A stretch of DNA of 64,000 nucleotides from Owenia fusiformis (GCA_903813345.2 CAIIXF020000006.1:27909936-27973935), one strand, 5' to 3'. Counted from the first letter of the stretch, positions 12,201 through 22,817 are shown. Program-made: numbers and translations. Notes: generated from the letters alone by a model not told the origin.

Positions 12201-15200
12201 TCAGTCCATATTTGGTATCTAAGATTTGCCTGGAATGTAATAAAATAAAACCAAATGAAATATTTAATCAATTCAACTTTTCAATATTATATTTTTCTTG
12301 CACTCTCTAACAACAAAATTTCATGATTAGGATGGCCTCCTGAAGTTATCGTTTTTTGAATAGAACCTGTACATCATAAAGACAATACACTAGAAAAACA
12401 GCTACTCCACTGAGTAGCAAATCCCACCAAACAAAACATGTTTTGATACATAGCGGCCATATAAAATTTGAGCCAAATCCATCCTCTGGTATTTGTGTTA
12501 CAACAGATGTTTTATTAAACATGGTGGCCATTTTGAAATTCAACTGCCATCTTTTAAATTTCTTCTTCAGCAGAGCTCCTATGTCTGTAGGCATCAGCAT
12601 ATAAAAAGCAATCCAAATCTGTCAGACAGATGAACAGACAGACAACTTTCCTATATCCCCCTATTCGTTCGGTGGGATAAATATATATCTCATATACATG
12701 CCGTAAAATGTAACCATACTTTGAAGATATCTCTAAGTAATAGCAGATTTTTGCTCGGCAGCCATTTTGAATTTTCTGAAGCAAGAATCAGAAAAACAAC
12801 ACCATAATTGTGATCTATTCTAAAATTCCTTGAATTTGAGTATAATATAGTCATAATTTGAAGAGATCAGGTAATTATTACGAAATCCCACATTAAGTGG
12901 CCATTTTGAATTTGAAAAGGCCTGAATAAGAAAAATGATACAATATTTGCAATCTACTCTAAATTCCCTTTCATTTGAATCTTTAACCTCTTGAATCCCA
13001 GGCTCTAAAATTGGCATGAAACCAGAGAATTTTTCATTTTTTGCCACCTTTTGACATTTTATTACATACCTATACAACTTTAGATGCTCAGCTTAGTAAA
13101 ATTGGACGGCAGAGATCATTTCTACACGTTTTAAAACAATTTTTGTGTAAATTGGATGAAAATTGTTCAAATGAGAGCAATTTTTGTGAAAAATTTTGTG
13201 ACGGATTTTCTCGTCCCTCTGGGCACCAGTCTTATTTCATTTGTGACGGATATATCCGTCACTCTGGGTATTCAAGAGGTTAATAAAGGTATACTTCAGA
13301 ATCTCAAAATTAACAAAAACTCCTATTTTTCCAACCCCCATACACAGCCCCCGGAGGTCAGGCTGAAAAACTTGGAATATATGTGACATAGATAGATGTT
13401 GTGAATATACTACCAAAACTTCAAACAATAATATTCATTTCATTTGTTTAAAATGAAAAACTTAAGATTTTCGACAAATATTCCCGCAATTTCTAAAGTG
13501 GTGGCCATCTTGAAAAAAACTATTCGGGTAAAACTAATCACCAATATACATCTTTCCACCAATTTTGAAGCAAATCCGTCCACTAGTATTCAAGTTATCT
13601 TCCGGATGGTCAGATGAACTGATAGACGGACAGACTGACAGATGGAGGGCTTCATTCGTTTATTGGGATATATAGGCTATTGCACCCAACTGAGATTTCA
13701 TTTGCACCCACTTGAAAATGAGAAAAAACATGTAAAATGAGCATATTTTGACCAATTTTGGACTGAATAGTGAAAATGAGAATTTAATGCAGCCATTTGG
13801 GAAAAAATCATGCGGAAATTACTGAATCATTTAGCTATCTAAAGGAAAATATTCCAATCAAAGTAAACACCTCTCTTAGATGAACACATTTTAAGATGAA
13901 CACCTTTCTAAACTGAAAACCTCTATAAGGTGCACAGATTTCTGTAATCACCCTTGGTATACGCAGCTAACGAAAATTGACCGGTACGGGTCAAAAGCTG
14001 GACCGGTACGGGTTAACGGTTTTATTTGAATTTAAAATAGCCATAACTTGCTCAATATTGACTTCCTCGTGTCTAATTTGAAATATATGATGCGTCCCGA
14101 TGCTTTTAAGTACCCCAATTTTTTACAGATTTTTAAACGGACCAAAACTCTCTAAATGCGCATTTATGCTCTTTTCTCTCGAGAACGACTGTCTCATTTT
14201 CACGATAACTTTTATTTAGTACTTCTAACATATAAGATCTATTTTTCCCCATCAAGGTATGATGTAAATGACATGCTATTTACATCTTGTGAGTTTCAAT
14301 GACGCGCGTTTGATTTTATAAAAAATGCCAAACTTTGTGACAAAGAATTTCATCAGCTATTGCCCCGAACCGGTCCGTCTTCTCGCTACAAGCAGATTGC
14401 CCCGAACCGGTCCGTCTTCTCGCTGCAAGCAGGATGAAATTCTTTGTCACAAAGTTTGGCATTTTTTATAAAATCAAACGCGCGTCATTCAAACTCACAA
14501 GATGTAAATAGCATGTCATTTACATCATACCTTGATGGGGAAAAATAGATCTTATATGTTAGAAGTACTAAATAAAAGTTATCCTGAAAATGAGACAGTC
14601 GTTCTCGAGAGAAAAGAGCATAAATGCGCATTTAGAGAGTTTTGGTCTGTTTAAAAATCTGTAAAAAATTGGGGTACTTAAAAGTATCGGGAGGCATCAT
14701 ATATTTCAAATTAGACACGAGGAAGTCAATATTGAGCAAGTTATGGCTGTTTTAAATTCAAATAAAACCGTTAACCCGTACCGGTCCAGCTTTTGACCCG
14801 TACCGGTCAATTTTCGTTAGCTGCGTATACCAAGGGTGGTAATGAGAACTTTAAACTAGATTGAACACAGCCCCTAAATGAACGGTGATGAACCTCTCCA
14901 TATCAAACTATGTGAAATAAAAACCTCTCTCACATATTCAACTCCAGATTTTCAATTGTAATAATAATTCTAATAATTTTTATCATTTGAAATTATTAGA
15001 ATAAATTGAATTGAAAAGATGCATCTATATGTAAACCAACCTATAATGCTTAGAAACTGTAACAATTGTATTGTTACTTATAATATGAACACATTGAAAT
15101 AAAGAAAATAAATCTTGAGGTGTTCACATTTGAGAGTGTTTTCCATATTATACAAAAGCAGAAAAGTGTACTTAGATGCCAGTTTGTTTATTTAATTGTT

Positions 15201-18200
15201 TGTTTGTTTGTTTGTTTGTTTGTTTGTTTGATTGTATGGTGGGAGCATAAGATATCAAAAAGAAACACCCCGCAAATATTTATTTTTTACTTGATGTTAT
15301 CTTATATATGACAGGGTCAAATAGAAGAACAAATATCTCATTATTCAATTGAGTTCCCAAGATTGAGAGCCAATAATTTCAGAATATGTGCAATGCGATT
15401 ACTGGATTACCAGATAATACACCATACTCTATTGATCTGAAATACATTCTGACAAAAACTATTCCATCTTCTGATATACCTGTTTCCAACAATTTCTCTA
15501 TGAATTGAATGTTATGAACAGTTAGGAATTTGTATATGATAAGTGTGTTACTTAATATTAGGTTTTTGTAACAATCCTTGATATTTTTTGGATTTTGAGT
15601 AGAGTTACACAGAAAAGTTAGATTCTGATTATGGAATATTTTTGTAGAGCAATCATACTTGGAATATGCACGAGGGTTTCAGGTGATCAAAACACAATAT
15701 GAGCATAATTTCTGAACCCCTGTTAGTGTGAGGATGGTATCATTGCAGGGAGAATAAGGGAAAATTCGGAGCGAATGTGTGACATGTATACAATTCGCTT
15801 AAAATTCCGAATGAACTGCATTCGTTTTTTTCGGCGTTTGTTTTAGGCATTTGTTTTTTTTGATTCTGTAATGGCCTGCGATTGATGCCACACAATGTTT
15901 TTAAGAAAATTATGTTGAAAAGTATTGTTTCAATAATTTTGTAACTGGACTGCACCAAGCCCTAAATGTAAGATCAGATACCTGGAATTCCTTTTCTCTC
16001 AATGTACTGTACACAGGCCTCCATTTAAAAAAATGGACAAAATGTGGGGGGGTTTAAGGAGCTTTTAGCAACCCCTGACCCCCCCCCCTTGCCGAAGATT
16101 CTTCCAAAATAATGCAGTTTTGAGCCCAGCTCCCAAGAATTTTTTGAAACTTAACCCCCTTAGCAAGATTACCCTGCGTGCAGAGTCTAGTTAAACTACT
16201 GAAGACGAAGCTCTCTTTTAAGAAGTGAAGTCAAACGAATGCAAAGGGTATAGCAAGATTAGATACCATTAGAGATTTTCAAAGTATGATTAAGTCTGGT
16301 CAATTCTGGTAATAATACTCCATTGTTTCATGTAATTGGCTTTCACACCATCGTGACTTTTGTTACTGATATAATTATAGCTGTAAAAAGAGACAGGAAT
16401 GATGACTAATTTGGAAATGGCACAATCTTTTATGACAGAGTAGCATTTCTTATCTAATTTAAAAGGTTAATGCCAATTCATTGTGGACAATGATAGCACA
16501 CGATTTATCAGGACGCCCACCCACCAACCGCCCCACCTGCCCGGGAAACTGATCACAATATAGCACCCCAGGATGTGATAATTACAGAATTCTAACAAAC
16601 ACACCTGTAATGTCCCGAAGTAAAGAATAGATTACAAGGAAAAGGAATTTGCGAGAATATGACTCAATAGATATGTAATTTGTTGAGAAACATAAGAAAT
16701 TTGATATATTTATTCGAACCGGAGGAGTAAAAACCTTTAAATATGAGTGCGACCAGAAAGTCATTTTAAACATAGGGGAATGTAATCTGCTATGTTATGA
16801 GCACAAGAACATTACATGAAAAAACATTTCAGATCAACCATGCTCAATTTGATCTGCGCTCTTGAATGAATATCTAAAAGTTCTCAAGTTTTATACAATT
16901 TAGAGCACGACTCTAATGACTTTATTCAGCTTTGTTTCATTCCTTTTTAGTTCCTCTCTGCTGCTTTTAAATAGAGGAAAAAAGAAAAATAATTGAAATT
17001 TTTAGCGCAGGATTGTCAGGATATTGATTCCATTGAGTGTAAATCACTCTTTCTATAATAAACTTTGAAGGGCAAAACATAAGAAATTATATTTAATTTG
17101 TTGAATATCACCATTACATTATAAATTTTTAAAACTTTTTTTCAACATATTGTCATGTGTATAAATTGTCATTCTATTTTTTCATTATAAGTCTCTTTGA
17201 TGGGTATATCATAAACTGGTACTTTTTGTAAGGGTGATTGTCTATATTCTCTCAGAACATCAACTGAGGACCCTTGCAAATAATTTCAGTTTGCCATTTC
17301 ATTGTGGTTCTCCACTCAATAATATTTTGAACATAAGAAGAATTGAAGAAAATATCAACCATTTTTGTAAAATAACACACATTTCTTCTTCTTGGCTTTA
17401 AATGATGAACGGCAACAATAATTCTTATTTAAGAAAAAACTATCTTGTTTTACTTTAATGGAATCACACATAAAGCCACAAAGCATGATCACAGTACAGT
17501 GAAACCTATATATACGAACACCTTTCTAATCCAAATACTCCTTAATATGAACACTTTTTCTCAGTCACAAATACTATCTCCCACTGACCCAGATATTTCA
17601 GAAACCTTGAAATGTGAACACCTACTAATCTGAACACTTTTGGAATATTCCAGTGGTGTTCGGATAAGACAAGTTTTACTGTTAGTTCATTTTCTGCAAT
17701 TAGTCTATTTTAAGTGTACCAAAGAGCAGAAAACCATTTACATGAGAATATTTTTCATCGATATTGTATTACGCAAAATGTATCGCACAACATTTTCCTT
17801 CAATATTGTATGACGCAAAATGTACTACACAATATTTGCCTTCAATATTATAATGACGCAAAATGTATCGCACATTCATTAATTAGATAGATGTAACTGG
17901 ACACTTTGTTTTAATTCTAGTGCAATCTGAGTGAAATATAAGCTCATTACTTAATTGATGCCTTTTAAAGATGCAAAACACTTCTTAATTCTTTAGAATC
18001 ATTTTAGGTGATCAGATCAGAAAAACACACTTCTTAAATAAACTTCAAGATTGAGAAATACTTCATTTAACTATATGCAAAATGTCCATCTTTTTACATT
18101 TTCACTAAGTTAACATCATAGGAATAAAATGAATACAAGAGACTTGGAAGATCTTTTATTAAGAGAGAATCAGATTTCATACTGTTAAACCAGTATATTC

Positions 18201-21200
18201 CTTCAGTCATATGAAATACCTTGGATCAAGATGATCAGATTTAGCGAGCAAGTTAAATATAAAATTGCCTCAACAAATATTTTTGGCTCTAATCATTCCT
18301 TTTCTAGGTATATTTTTTAAAATCCCTAAAGAATATACTTTATTCAAAGAGAACTAAAGATTTTTTACAATTATGTATTTTTTCTATTTTTATTGTTACC
18401 ATTTTTATTATTTGGGAGAATTTAAACATTTTCCCCCATTTTTGCACATTGAATCTAAAATAACTAAACCAGTTTGTAACATATCGTGGTTCTTTTGGGA
18501 GATATTATATTTAAAAACACAAAGAATAGATTGGAAGGCCAATTGTACGTTGTTTGCAACTTTGTTAGCCCCTATAGCTCTGATTCTGCCTTAAAGAAAC
18601 ATATTTCTACTGACCTATGTTGTTGCTGGAATTTCCATAGTTTTGTATAAACATCAAATGTTCGTCCAAAATATGCCTGCCATTGTTTATGACCATACTG
18701 TGGTAAATCTCTGAAAAAAATATGACTTGAATAAATGACTATTAGCTGAAAAACATAATACATGTAAGTATCAAATGTAAGATTTTGAACGCAGAAAATT
18801 AGCAATCTATAAAATCCAATTGATACTTTGGATACAAACAGCTTTTATGCATTTGAAAAAATATACATATGCTAAAACAGTGCTCTCCCCAGGATGTTTT
18901 TGTGTGGAAGATTTTGTTATTTTTTTAGTAAAACATTTTAGCATTCGTAATTTTTTGTGTAGCATTTTAGAATTTCTTTATTTTTATTGTAACATTTAGG
19001 ATGTGCATCTAAGAGAATAGATCATGATGCGAGTATAAATAATCTTGATTTATGGCATTAAATTCAGTCAAAGTGATGTCACATTTAAAATTTATATGTA
19101 AAAGTTCAGCTAGAGAGTGGTTTTAAAATTTGTTTATTAACTTTGAATATTTAATTTTTTTGGAAAATGTGACTTCTTGTTCAGGGAGATTCCCCATAGA
19201 CCCCATGTTATAAAGTCACAAAAAGTGAAATATCTTGTATTGGACAGATAATATTATCTTTTACTGGATATATTTCAATTTGTATAACTATTAGATAGAT
19301 AAGGGTGATATGAAAATTGATCCACTGAAACTGATGAGTATTCAAGATAAAGGGAACTTTCTACTATACCTACCAATGCTATTTGACCCGAATGAGCCAC
19401 CTGATGATGAAACTGAATTATGAAAATGAGAATTTTGCACCCACTTGAGAAAAGATCTTGGGGAGATCACTGTGTACAGTGAAAACATGGGCCTCATCAC
19501 ATTAATACAGATGTCATGAATATTGCAATTTTTTGTTGACAATAATTGGTTTCGTGTACATGCAGGTACACTAAATGTCATATATATGTGCAGTGATCGC
19601 CTTTGTATTAGAGTAACTTAAGGTCCTAGGCCTGTTGAAAATATTTGCCACTCTGTTAAAAATCTGTTTGCCTGTCAAAATTATGAAACATATGTATTGA
19701 GAATCGTGATTCAGCACTGGTACAGATTCCTATGTCATTGAAGGTACTCAATGGATATGGAATTAAGGCTACAGTATCAAAACTAAAGTGCCGTCAGAGG
19801 TAAAATAATTGTGGAGTCATGTATTTGGAATATCTTCTTTAATCTTAAAACAGCTGTAAATTAAGACCTGTAAATCAAATTTTCCAAAATGAATGTATAC
19901 AAGGCTCCAAACCAACACCTAGATGATGCATTTCTAACGAGTTTGAGCTCAAATTTCAATAAAATGAAGTAGGGGCAATTTCCGCCAGGTTTGTTTATTG
20001 TGGTTTAATTCTTATGGTGAGTGCTCGGAAGTAAATAATTCACACGCACGAAAAATCAAATAATTTGGTTTAAGATTACTGTCAAAAATGTTTCAAAGGA
20101 ACGAAAATGGTACCAATAAAATGTTGGACCAAATGCAGAACTGGTGAAATCACATCGAGAACTGTATGCTATATAAGATAAGAGGCTTAGGTGTCTAGGG
20201 AAACCCATTTTGTAAGGAACACTCTATTTAGTTTGAAAAACTTCAGATTTTTTATTATGAATACACTGTAATGAGACTCATTATTTCTTGGTAAAAAAAA
20301 ACTTTGGATTTTGGATCAAATGCAATGGATTGGTGGTGCTTTACTCACTTCGAAAGCCATGTTAGATTTTGAAACTTATGGCTCTCAAATGGGGAAATGG
20401 ACAGTTGAGAAATAGTGACCTGTGAAACACGAATTAAGTCGATCAGCGTCTTACTTTTGTTCTCTAACTATGCCATACATCATTATCATCCTTCCATGCA
20501 AGTATTGGAGTGCTGAAGTACTTCCTTTTCGATCAAGACTTGTAATTGTTAGTCGAGTGAATGTTTTTACTGCCAAATTCCAATATGGCGTTTTCTGCTT
20601 GGACTTCGTAAATCTCTAACCTAACTCATTCTCAAAATTCATTCCGTTAGTTGCGTATCTCACTCCTAGCAAACCGACATATTGGAAATAGGTCAAAAAA
20701 CATTCACTCGATGAACAATTTACAAGTCTTGATCGAAAAAGAAGTATTTCAGCACTCTAATACTTACACGGATTGATGATACTGATGTAAGACAGAGTTA
20801 GAGACCAAAAGTAAGCCGCTGAAATCTTCATTCACGTTTTAAAGGTCACTATTATTCAGCTGTCCAAATGCGCTGTGGGAAAGCTATTATATCAAAATAG
20901 CTTTCGCAGAAAGTAAGTGGTGCTGTCACGATTTAGCACCCTAGCTGTTAACAAAAGTCTTGGGAGATCAGTAATGTGTGAAAGCTGCTCTGGAAAAACT
21001 GGAGGAGAGAAAAGTGGAGAGAAGTTGCACTGCACTCAATGGAAGAGGTCGGGAACCCAGGGTCGTGAATGAGGTACAATGTAGGCCTACTGTACTATAG
21101 ATATACAATTGCGAAGCATTTACACATACCTTAGTCCATTGAACAATTGTTTAGATTTCTCAAGCAAATGACAAAATTCATTTATAATTTTCTTATCTTC

Positions 21201-21260
21201 ATGGTCCTGTGGCTGATTTTGTGCAGCAGTTGGATTCGGATTTGCAACTTCCGTCGCCAT
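216..21260 (-). CDS. SCAI: SCAI orthologue (suppressor of cancer cell invasion), exons 1-4, 3' part outside window
   Basis: Four minus-strand coding exons join in frame. Exon 1 is 21260-21130 (start MATEVANPNP, ending FNGL plus two bases), exon 2 is 18710-18615 (DLPQYGHKQWQAYFGRTFDV...), exon 3 is 12229-12143 (YGLKRWQIGEIASKIGQLYY...) and exon 4 is 314-216 (LRTSETNYLNESFSFYSAIR...). Every junction has AG/GT signals and phase 2 throughout, giving about 138 residues. The peptides match, from memory, the very conserved N-terminal region of animal SCAI, a nuclear co-repressor of MRTF-A/SRF transcription that also acts in DNA double-strand-break repair. Introns are about 2.4, 6.4 and 11.8 kb; the last contains two TRIM genes on the other strand. 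The C-terminal three quarters lie left of the window. The exons are too short or too split to stand out as long open frames. Identification is firm; the start codon is likely because the exon opens with ATG and no upstream frame is needed. Confidence 0.93.
315..884. other. SCAI intron 3, unique part; poly-C run
   Basis: No exon is seen. A run of 20 C occupies 601-620 next to a short G-run at 594-598, which is probably length-variable. Confidence 0.6.
1023..4400. repeat. Internal tandem repeats of the Helentron-like element
   Basis: A block of about 1.64 kb occurs twice (for example 1284-1469 matches 2925-3110). Inside each block a sub-repeat of roughly 470-480 bases recurs, marked by CTCAGGAATCCGAATCTGCA and similar at about 1395, 1870, 2350, 3040, 3515, 3985 and 4290. 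Confidence 0.8.
2404..2620. repeat. Minisatellite ACTCAGCTACTT-type
   Basis: Imperfect 8-12-base units such as CTACCTAC and TCAGCTACTTAC run for about 215 bases inside the first unit of the Helentron-like element. Only short remnants (ACTCAGCTT) occur in the second unit near 4450-4500, so the array expanded or shrank after dimer formation. Confidence 0.75.
5157..7046 (+). CDS. TRIM E3 ubiquitin ligase with NHL-type propeller, copy 1
   Basis: Intronless gene. The open frame begins at 5124, but the ATG at 5157 (context AAAATGG, protein MASAGD...) is the better start, giving 629 residues. Numbered from 5124, the protein has a C3HC4 RING (Cys25, 28, 40, His42, Cys45, 48, 65, 68), B-box 1 (Cys106, 109, 123, 126, 131, 134, His138, 145), B-box 2 (Cys172, His175, Cys184, Asp187, Cys192, 195, His203, Cys205), a coiled coil at about 210-320, and a C-terminal beta-propeller of NHL-like repeats at about 395-640 (motifs GNLLVCDRG, YIFVADWGNNRVHLLS). 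This is the layout of TRIM2/3/45/56/71-like proteins: the RING transfers ubiquitin and the propeller selects protein or RNA partners. The substrate is unknown. It lies antisense within SCAI intron 3. A possible donor (AAG|GTAGGC) directly follows the stop, so the 3' UTR may be spliced. Confidence 0.92.
   Translation: MASAGDRFKAGLICGLCQDILTDPRILPCMHVYCLKCLHSLDEKSKLQGKCFNCPECRHECIVSQEGVGEFKVSPTISFLVEAYKDSYQTQEPECMTCRDTHENITPATTRCLECNKRLCVTCRKNHDSFLQGHKILDLTGDKASDLQTTLQSIKERSVFCEKHPTKPIELFCKVDKRVLCHLCYPIDQAGHSCEDIKETAVKNMKPIGAVITQGKGLVDMYEEAIKETQAYKCELEKNAENVVAAVNNDMNVLMQAIRVKCKSYIELVQKEKESNVKQVVSHLGHLELQKAITEGQINKYCTMVEHGHPVEIAGLGEQTSKKSEEWSKQPKLHFNFRIDIKFTDGKVKEDGVQFGRVQVVKMHAKDELKPLCEPSEEHRELQENYIFDITVTQAGDYVTTGFVGGTSKIYDINFKLKKDIGKKFYNHVTMMPDNNLAFTDWSNTIRFHLPDGTHKQDIVCKGLSKLWGIAMNTTSGNLLVCDRGTKNNVYHIDPATGDTVYQYPPGTFKDPLYVACNSKGVILVSDSGANCIKGFDQQGNEVFSYGEEGDGDQQLSQLKGICTDAGDYIFVADWGNNRVHLLSPEGDFIKYVLTNKDGLSRPYAVAIYDGKLLVGDNTGNLFTVKYRE
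7047..7790 (+). other. 3' flank of TRIM copy 1
   Basis: Non-coding. It contains AATAAA at about 7211 (a possible polyadenylation signal) and a candidate 3'-UTR acceptor TTTTCAG at about 7434. A direct repeat of about 34 bases (GTATGCCTTTGGTACCAACA) occurs twice at 7473-7540 but once in the paralogous flank near 11447. Confidence 0.5.
7790..8168. mobile_element. Foldback element with a nested hairpin MITE
   Basis: The outer inverted repeat pairs about 7833-7890 (TTTTTGACCTACC...) with about 8095-8162 (...GGTAGGTCAAAAA). Inside it a 94-base hairpin (7941-8034, ends CAGAGTCCCT/AGGGACTCTT) is flanked by TA on both sides. The paralogous segment near 11701 goes directly from AAGTGAA to TTGCTTTCCC, so the composite was inserted after the duplication. 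Confidence 0.65.
8455..11945. repeat. Segmental duplication unit 2 (contains TRIM copy 2)
   Basis: Direct tandem copy of the unit at 885-8410. It preserves the empty sites for the 3.6-kb Helentron-like element (near 8531-8545) and for the foldback (near 11701). Its non-coding flanks are closely similar to those of unit 1 over hundreds of bases on both sides of the gene. Confidence 0.85.
9130..11016 (+). CDS. TRIM E3 ubiquitin ligase with NHL-type propeller, copy 2
   Basis: Tandem paralogue of the gene at 5157. The open frame starts at 9097 and the likely start ATG is at 9130 (MASAGD...), giving 628 residues. RING, both B-boxes, coiled coil and NHL-type propeller are all present with every zinc ligand retained. 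The gene is one codon shorter in the propeller (a His lost near residue 439). I count roughly 80 differences in 640 residues. About 20 fall in the 64 residues around B-box 1 (99-162), so that module has diverged about three times faster than the rest while keeping its Cys/His ligands. It has no introns, and the same donor-like GTAGGC follows the stop. The two proteins may recognise different partners through the B-box; this is an inference. Confidence 0.92.
   Translation: MASAGDRFKAGLICGLCQDILTDPRMLPCMHVYCLKCLHRLVEKSKLRGEYFNCPECRQECIVPQEGVREFKVSPTISFLVEAYKDSNQTQEPECTTCRDNQKKHTPATTQCLDCNKRLCATCLLFHDSFSQGHKVVDITGDKANDLKTALQSIKERSVFCEKHPTKPMELFCKVDKRVLCHLCYPIDHAGHTCEDIKETAVKNMKPIGAVITQGKGLADMYEKAIEETQAYKCELEKNAENVIAAVNNDMNVLMQAIRVKCKSYTDLVQKEKESNVKQVLSHIAHLELQKAITEGQINKYCTMVEHGHPVEIAGLGEQTSKKSEEWSKQPKLHLNSRIDIKFTDGKVNEDGVQFGRVQVEKIHAKDELKPLCEPSEEHRELQEHCIFDITVTQACDYVTTGSLYGTSKIYDINFKLKKDIGKKFSNLTMISDNNLAFTDRSNTIRVHLPDGTHKRDMVCKGLSELWGIAMNTTSGNLLVCDRGTKNNVYHIDPATGDTVYQYPPGTFKDPLYVACNSKGVILVSDLGANCIKGFDKQGKEVFSYGEEEDGDQQLSGPRGLCTDAGDYIFVADYGNIRVHLLSPDGDFIKYVLTEKDGLSGPCAVAIHDGKLLVGDENGNLFTVKYRE
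11017..12142. other. 3' flank of TRIM copy 2 and rest of SCAI intron 3
   Basis: It matches the copy-1 flank up to about 11945. Beyond that no gene is seen until SCAI exon 3. A candidate 3'-UTR acceptor (GTTTTTCAG) lies near 11400. Confidence 0.5.
12230..13860. repeat. SCAI intron 2: degenerate dispersed repeat with AAAATGGCxGCC phrases
   Basis: This stretch carries recurring phrases (GCCATTTTGAA, CATATATTCCAAG, CAGACGGACAGAC, ATTCGTT..GGGATA). They recur, partly inverted, at 38385-38520 and 39226-39660. It looks like an old unclassified transposon family. The open frames here (13041-13386) show no recognisable protein. Confidence 0.5.
13949..14838. mobile_element. 890-bp nearly perfect palindromic (foldback) element
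   Basis: The ends are CACCCTTGGTATACGCAGC and its reverse complement. The flanking GTAAT at 13944-13948 and 14839-14843 is a 5-bp target duplication. The arms are about 400 bases each and differ at only a few positions. The centre (about 14357-14435) is not palindromic and holds a direct repeat of about 37 bases (CCCCGAACCGGTCCGTCTTC twice). The element sits in an older repeat that continues on both sides (13860-13943 and 14844-14960). No coding capacity. CAC ends plus a 5-bp duplication recall Transib-type transposons, but the fourth terminal base does not fit the usual consensus, so the family is left open. Confidence 0.8.
15183..15232. repeat. (TTTG)n microsatellite
   Basis: About ten TTTG units with interruptions, in SCAI intron 2. 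Confidence 0.9.
15233..17490. other. SCAI intron 2, no gene seen
   Basis: AT-rich with G/C homopolymer runs at 16046 and 16080. About 80 bases at 16180-16260 recur inverted at about 31300-31380 (shared AGAGAGCTTCGTCTT phrase), indicating a dispersed repeat. Confidence 0.4.
17495..17685. mobile_element. Short MITE with CAGTGAAACC / GGTTTTACTG-type ends
   Basis: The left end (CAGTGAAACCTATATATACG) and right end (GTTCGGATAAGACAAGTTTT, then ACTG) are inverted repeats, with internal GAACACCT phrases. A related full copy lies at about 23180-23600 and half-copies at about 25073-25215 and around 13870-13940. The ends resemble pogo/Tigger-type TA-inserting elements as I recall them. Confidence 0.55.
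17690..18614. other. Rest of SCAI intron 2
   Basis: A short tandem motif (ATATTGTATTACGCAAAATGT) occurs three times at 17758-17870. Nothing else is recognised. Confidence 0.4.
18880..19445. repeat. Dispersed repeat, inverted copy at 24595-25020
   Basis: Within SCAI intron 1. TTCCCCATAGACCCCATGTT near 19190 and AAGGGAACTTTCTA near 19350 recur in reverse complement near 24810 and 24645. Unclassified transposable element. Confidence 0.6.
20331..20927. mobile_element. Foldback element, about 0.6 kb
   Basis: The left arm (about 20331-20610) pairs imperfectly with the right arm (about 20665-20927), for example CGATCAAGACTTGTAA with TTACAAGTCTTGATCG and CAAATGGGGAAATGGACAG with CTGTCCAAATGCGC. It lies in SCAI intron 1. 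Target duplication not resolved. Confidence 0.6.
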
Positions 21261-22056
21261 GATTTTCTGTCAAATTTCAATCCTCAATGTTCCAAAGTTT
21301 CTACATATTTCCTTTCGTATTGCTTTACTCCAAGTCTGCTTTATATACTAATTAGAAGGTTCCACATCGTTTGTAATGTTTACCCATGCATAATTGGCAT
21401 AAACTAAGGTAAAATGCACTGTAATTTTTCTTAATTTATGTTTGGGTTACTGTAGCGTAATCTGGTAGAGTATTTTGAAAGCGGATCCGGAAGTTTCACA
21501 TGAGTTTGAAATTTCTAAAATATTTCACATTTTCACAAATATCTACCTCAGATGGGCTGAGAGGACAACAAGATATACTTTATTAGGTAGACTGGTGGTA
21601 GGACTTCATAAAGATATAAACTGAGGTAATGTATTATTCATAATATCCATCTGATTTGGACTTGTTTTCTCGTTTTGTGTGTCAAACTTTGATCACAGGA
21701 ATATGGAGTGGTTCGGAGTGCCATCTGTACATGTATACTAATCTGGGTAGAATAGAGAACTCAAGACAAGAGAAGATAAACAAAGCCTATCCATTGAAAA
21801 GAAGATCAAAAGTGTCAGTGGTCAGAAATTGCTCATTAGGGGTGTCATCTTGGAGATGAATATCTCATTACATGCATGTCCTAACATTACACTCCTTAAT
21901 CACATTGCTGTGGTTGGGTTTAACTTCCGTGCTATGCTTTCATTGGTTGCAAATTCTCACTATCAGTTATTATAAAATGCGCATAGAATTCTATGCGCTG
22001 CCATAGGCCATCATTAAAAAATTTTGCATCAAGGGCCGAATAGGCACGGATGTTAA
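21261..22056. promoter_or_regulatory. Upstream region of SCAI, shared intergenic with DHPS copy 1
   Basis: Region 5' of the minus-strand SCAI start codon. SCAI and the first DHPS gene are divergent with starts 2.46 kb apart. No TATA box is evident. No coding sequence is recognised. Confidence 0.35.
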
Positions 22057-22813
22057 GGTCTCATGGAAGTTAACAGGAAATGACAAAACAAAAAATGACA
22101 AAGCCATGCTGGATTTTGAAAATTTTTTGAACCAAGATAACAGAGTTCTGTTTGGACCTCCAGTCAGTTTAACTAGTTCCAAATATCATTTACATGACCA
22201 GGAACACAATTGAAATGGTCAGAATGACCATAAACATGATAAAATAACTTTTTTAGCCCTCTGAAAATGTGACTGAAAAATAGCTAAAAGTAGGTGCTCA
22301 GGAAAGGTCAATGAACAGAATCTTTTGATTTTTTCAGAAAATGTGTCCAATATATTGCTCTAAATGACACAATCTTTGAAATTTTAAAAAATCGTCTGAA
22401 ACAATAATGGCTGTAGTAAAAAGGAAAATAGATCGATTTTCAATTCAGTTTTTTTCAATCTTTTCTTTTTCTAAGAATGATATCAAATTTTTTTGAATTG
22501 TATCATTTAGAGCAATATATTGGGCACATTTTCTGAAAAAGTCAAAATATTCTGTTCAGTGACCTTTCCTGAGCACCTACTCTTAGCTATTTTTTAGTCA
22601 CATTTTCAGAGGGCTGAAAAGGTTATTCTATCATGTTTATGGTCATTCTGACCATTTCAACTGTGTTCCCGGTCATGTAAATGATATGTGGAACTAGTTA
22701 AACTGACTGGAGGTCCAAACAGAACTATGTTATCTTGGTTCAAAAAGTTTTCAAAATCCAGCATGGCATTGTCATTTTTTGTTTTGTCATTTCCTGTTAA
22801 CTTCCATGAGACC
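22057..22813. mobile_element. TTAA-flanked foldback MITE, copy 1
   Basis: The ends are GGTCTCATGGAAGTTAACAG and its reverse complement. TTAA lies at 22053-22056 and 22814-22817. Arms of about 370 bases pair over nearly the whole element. A relative lies at 38521-39221. TTAA duplication is typical of piggyBac and Kolobok elements; the GG ends do not decide between them. No reading frame. Confidence 0.75.
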
Positions 22814-22817
22814 TTAA

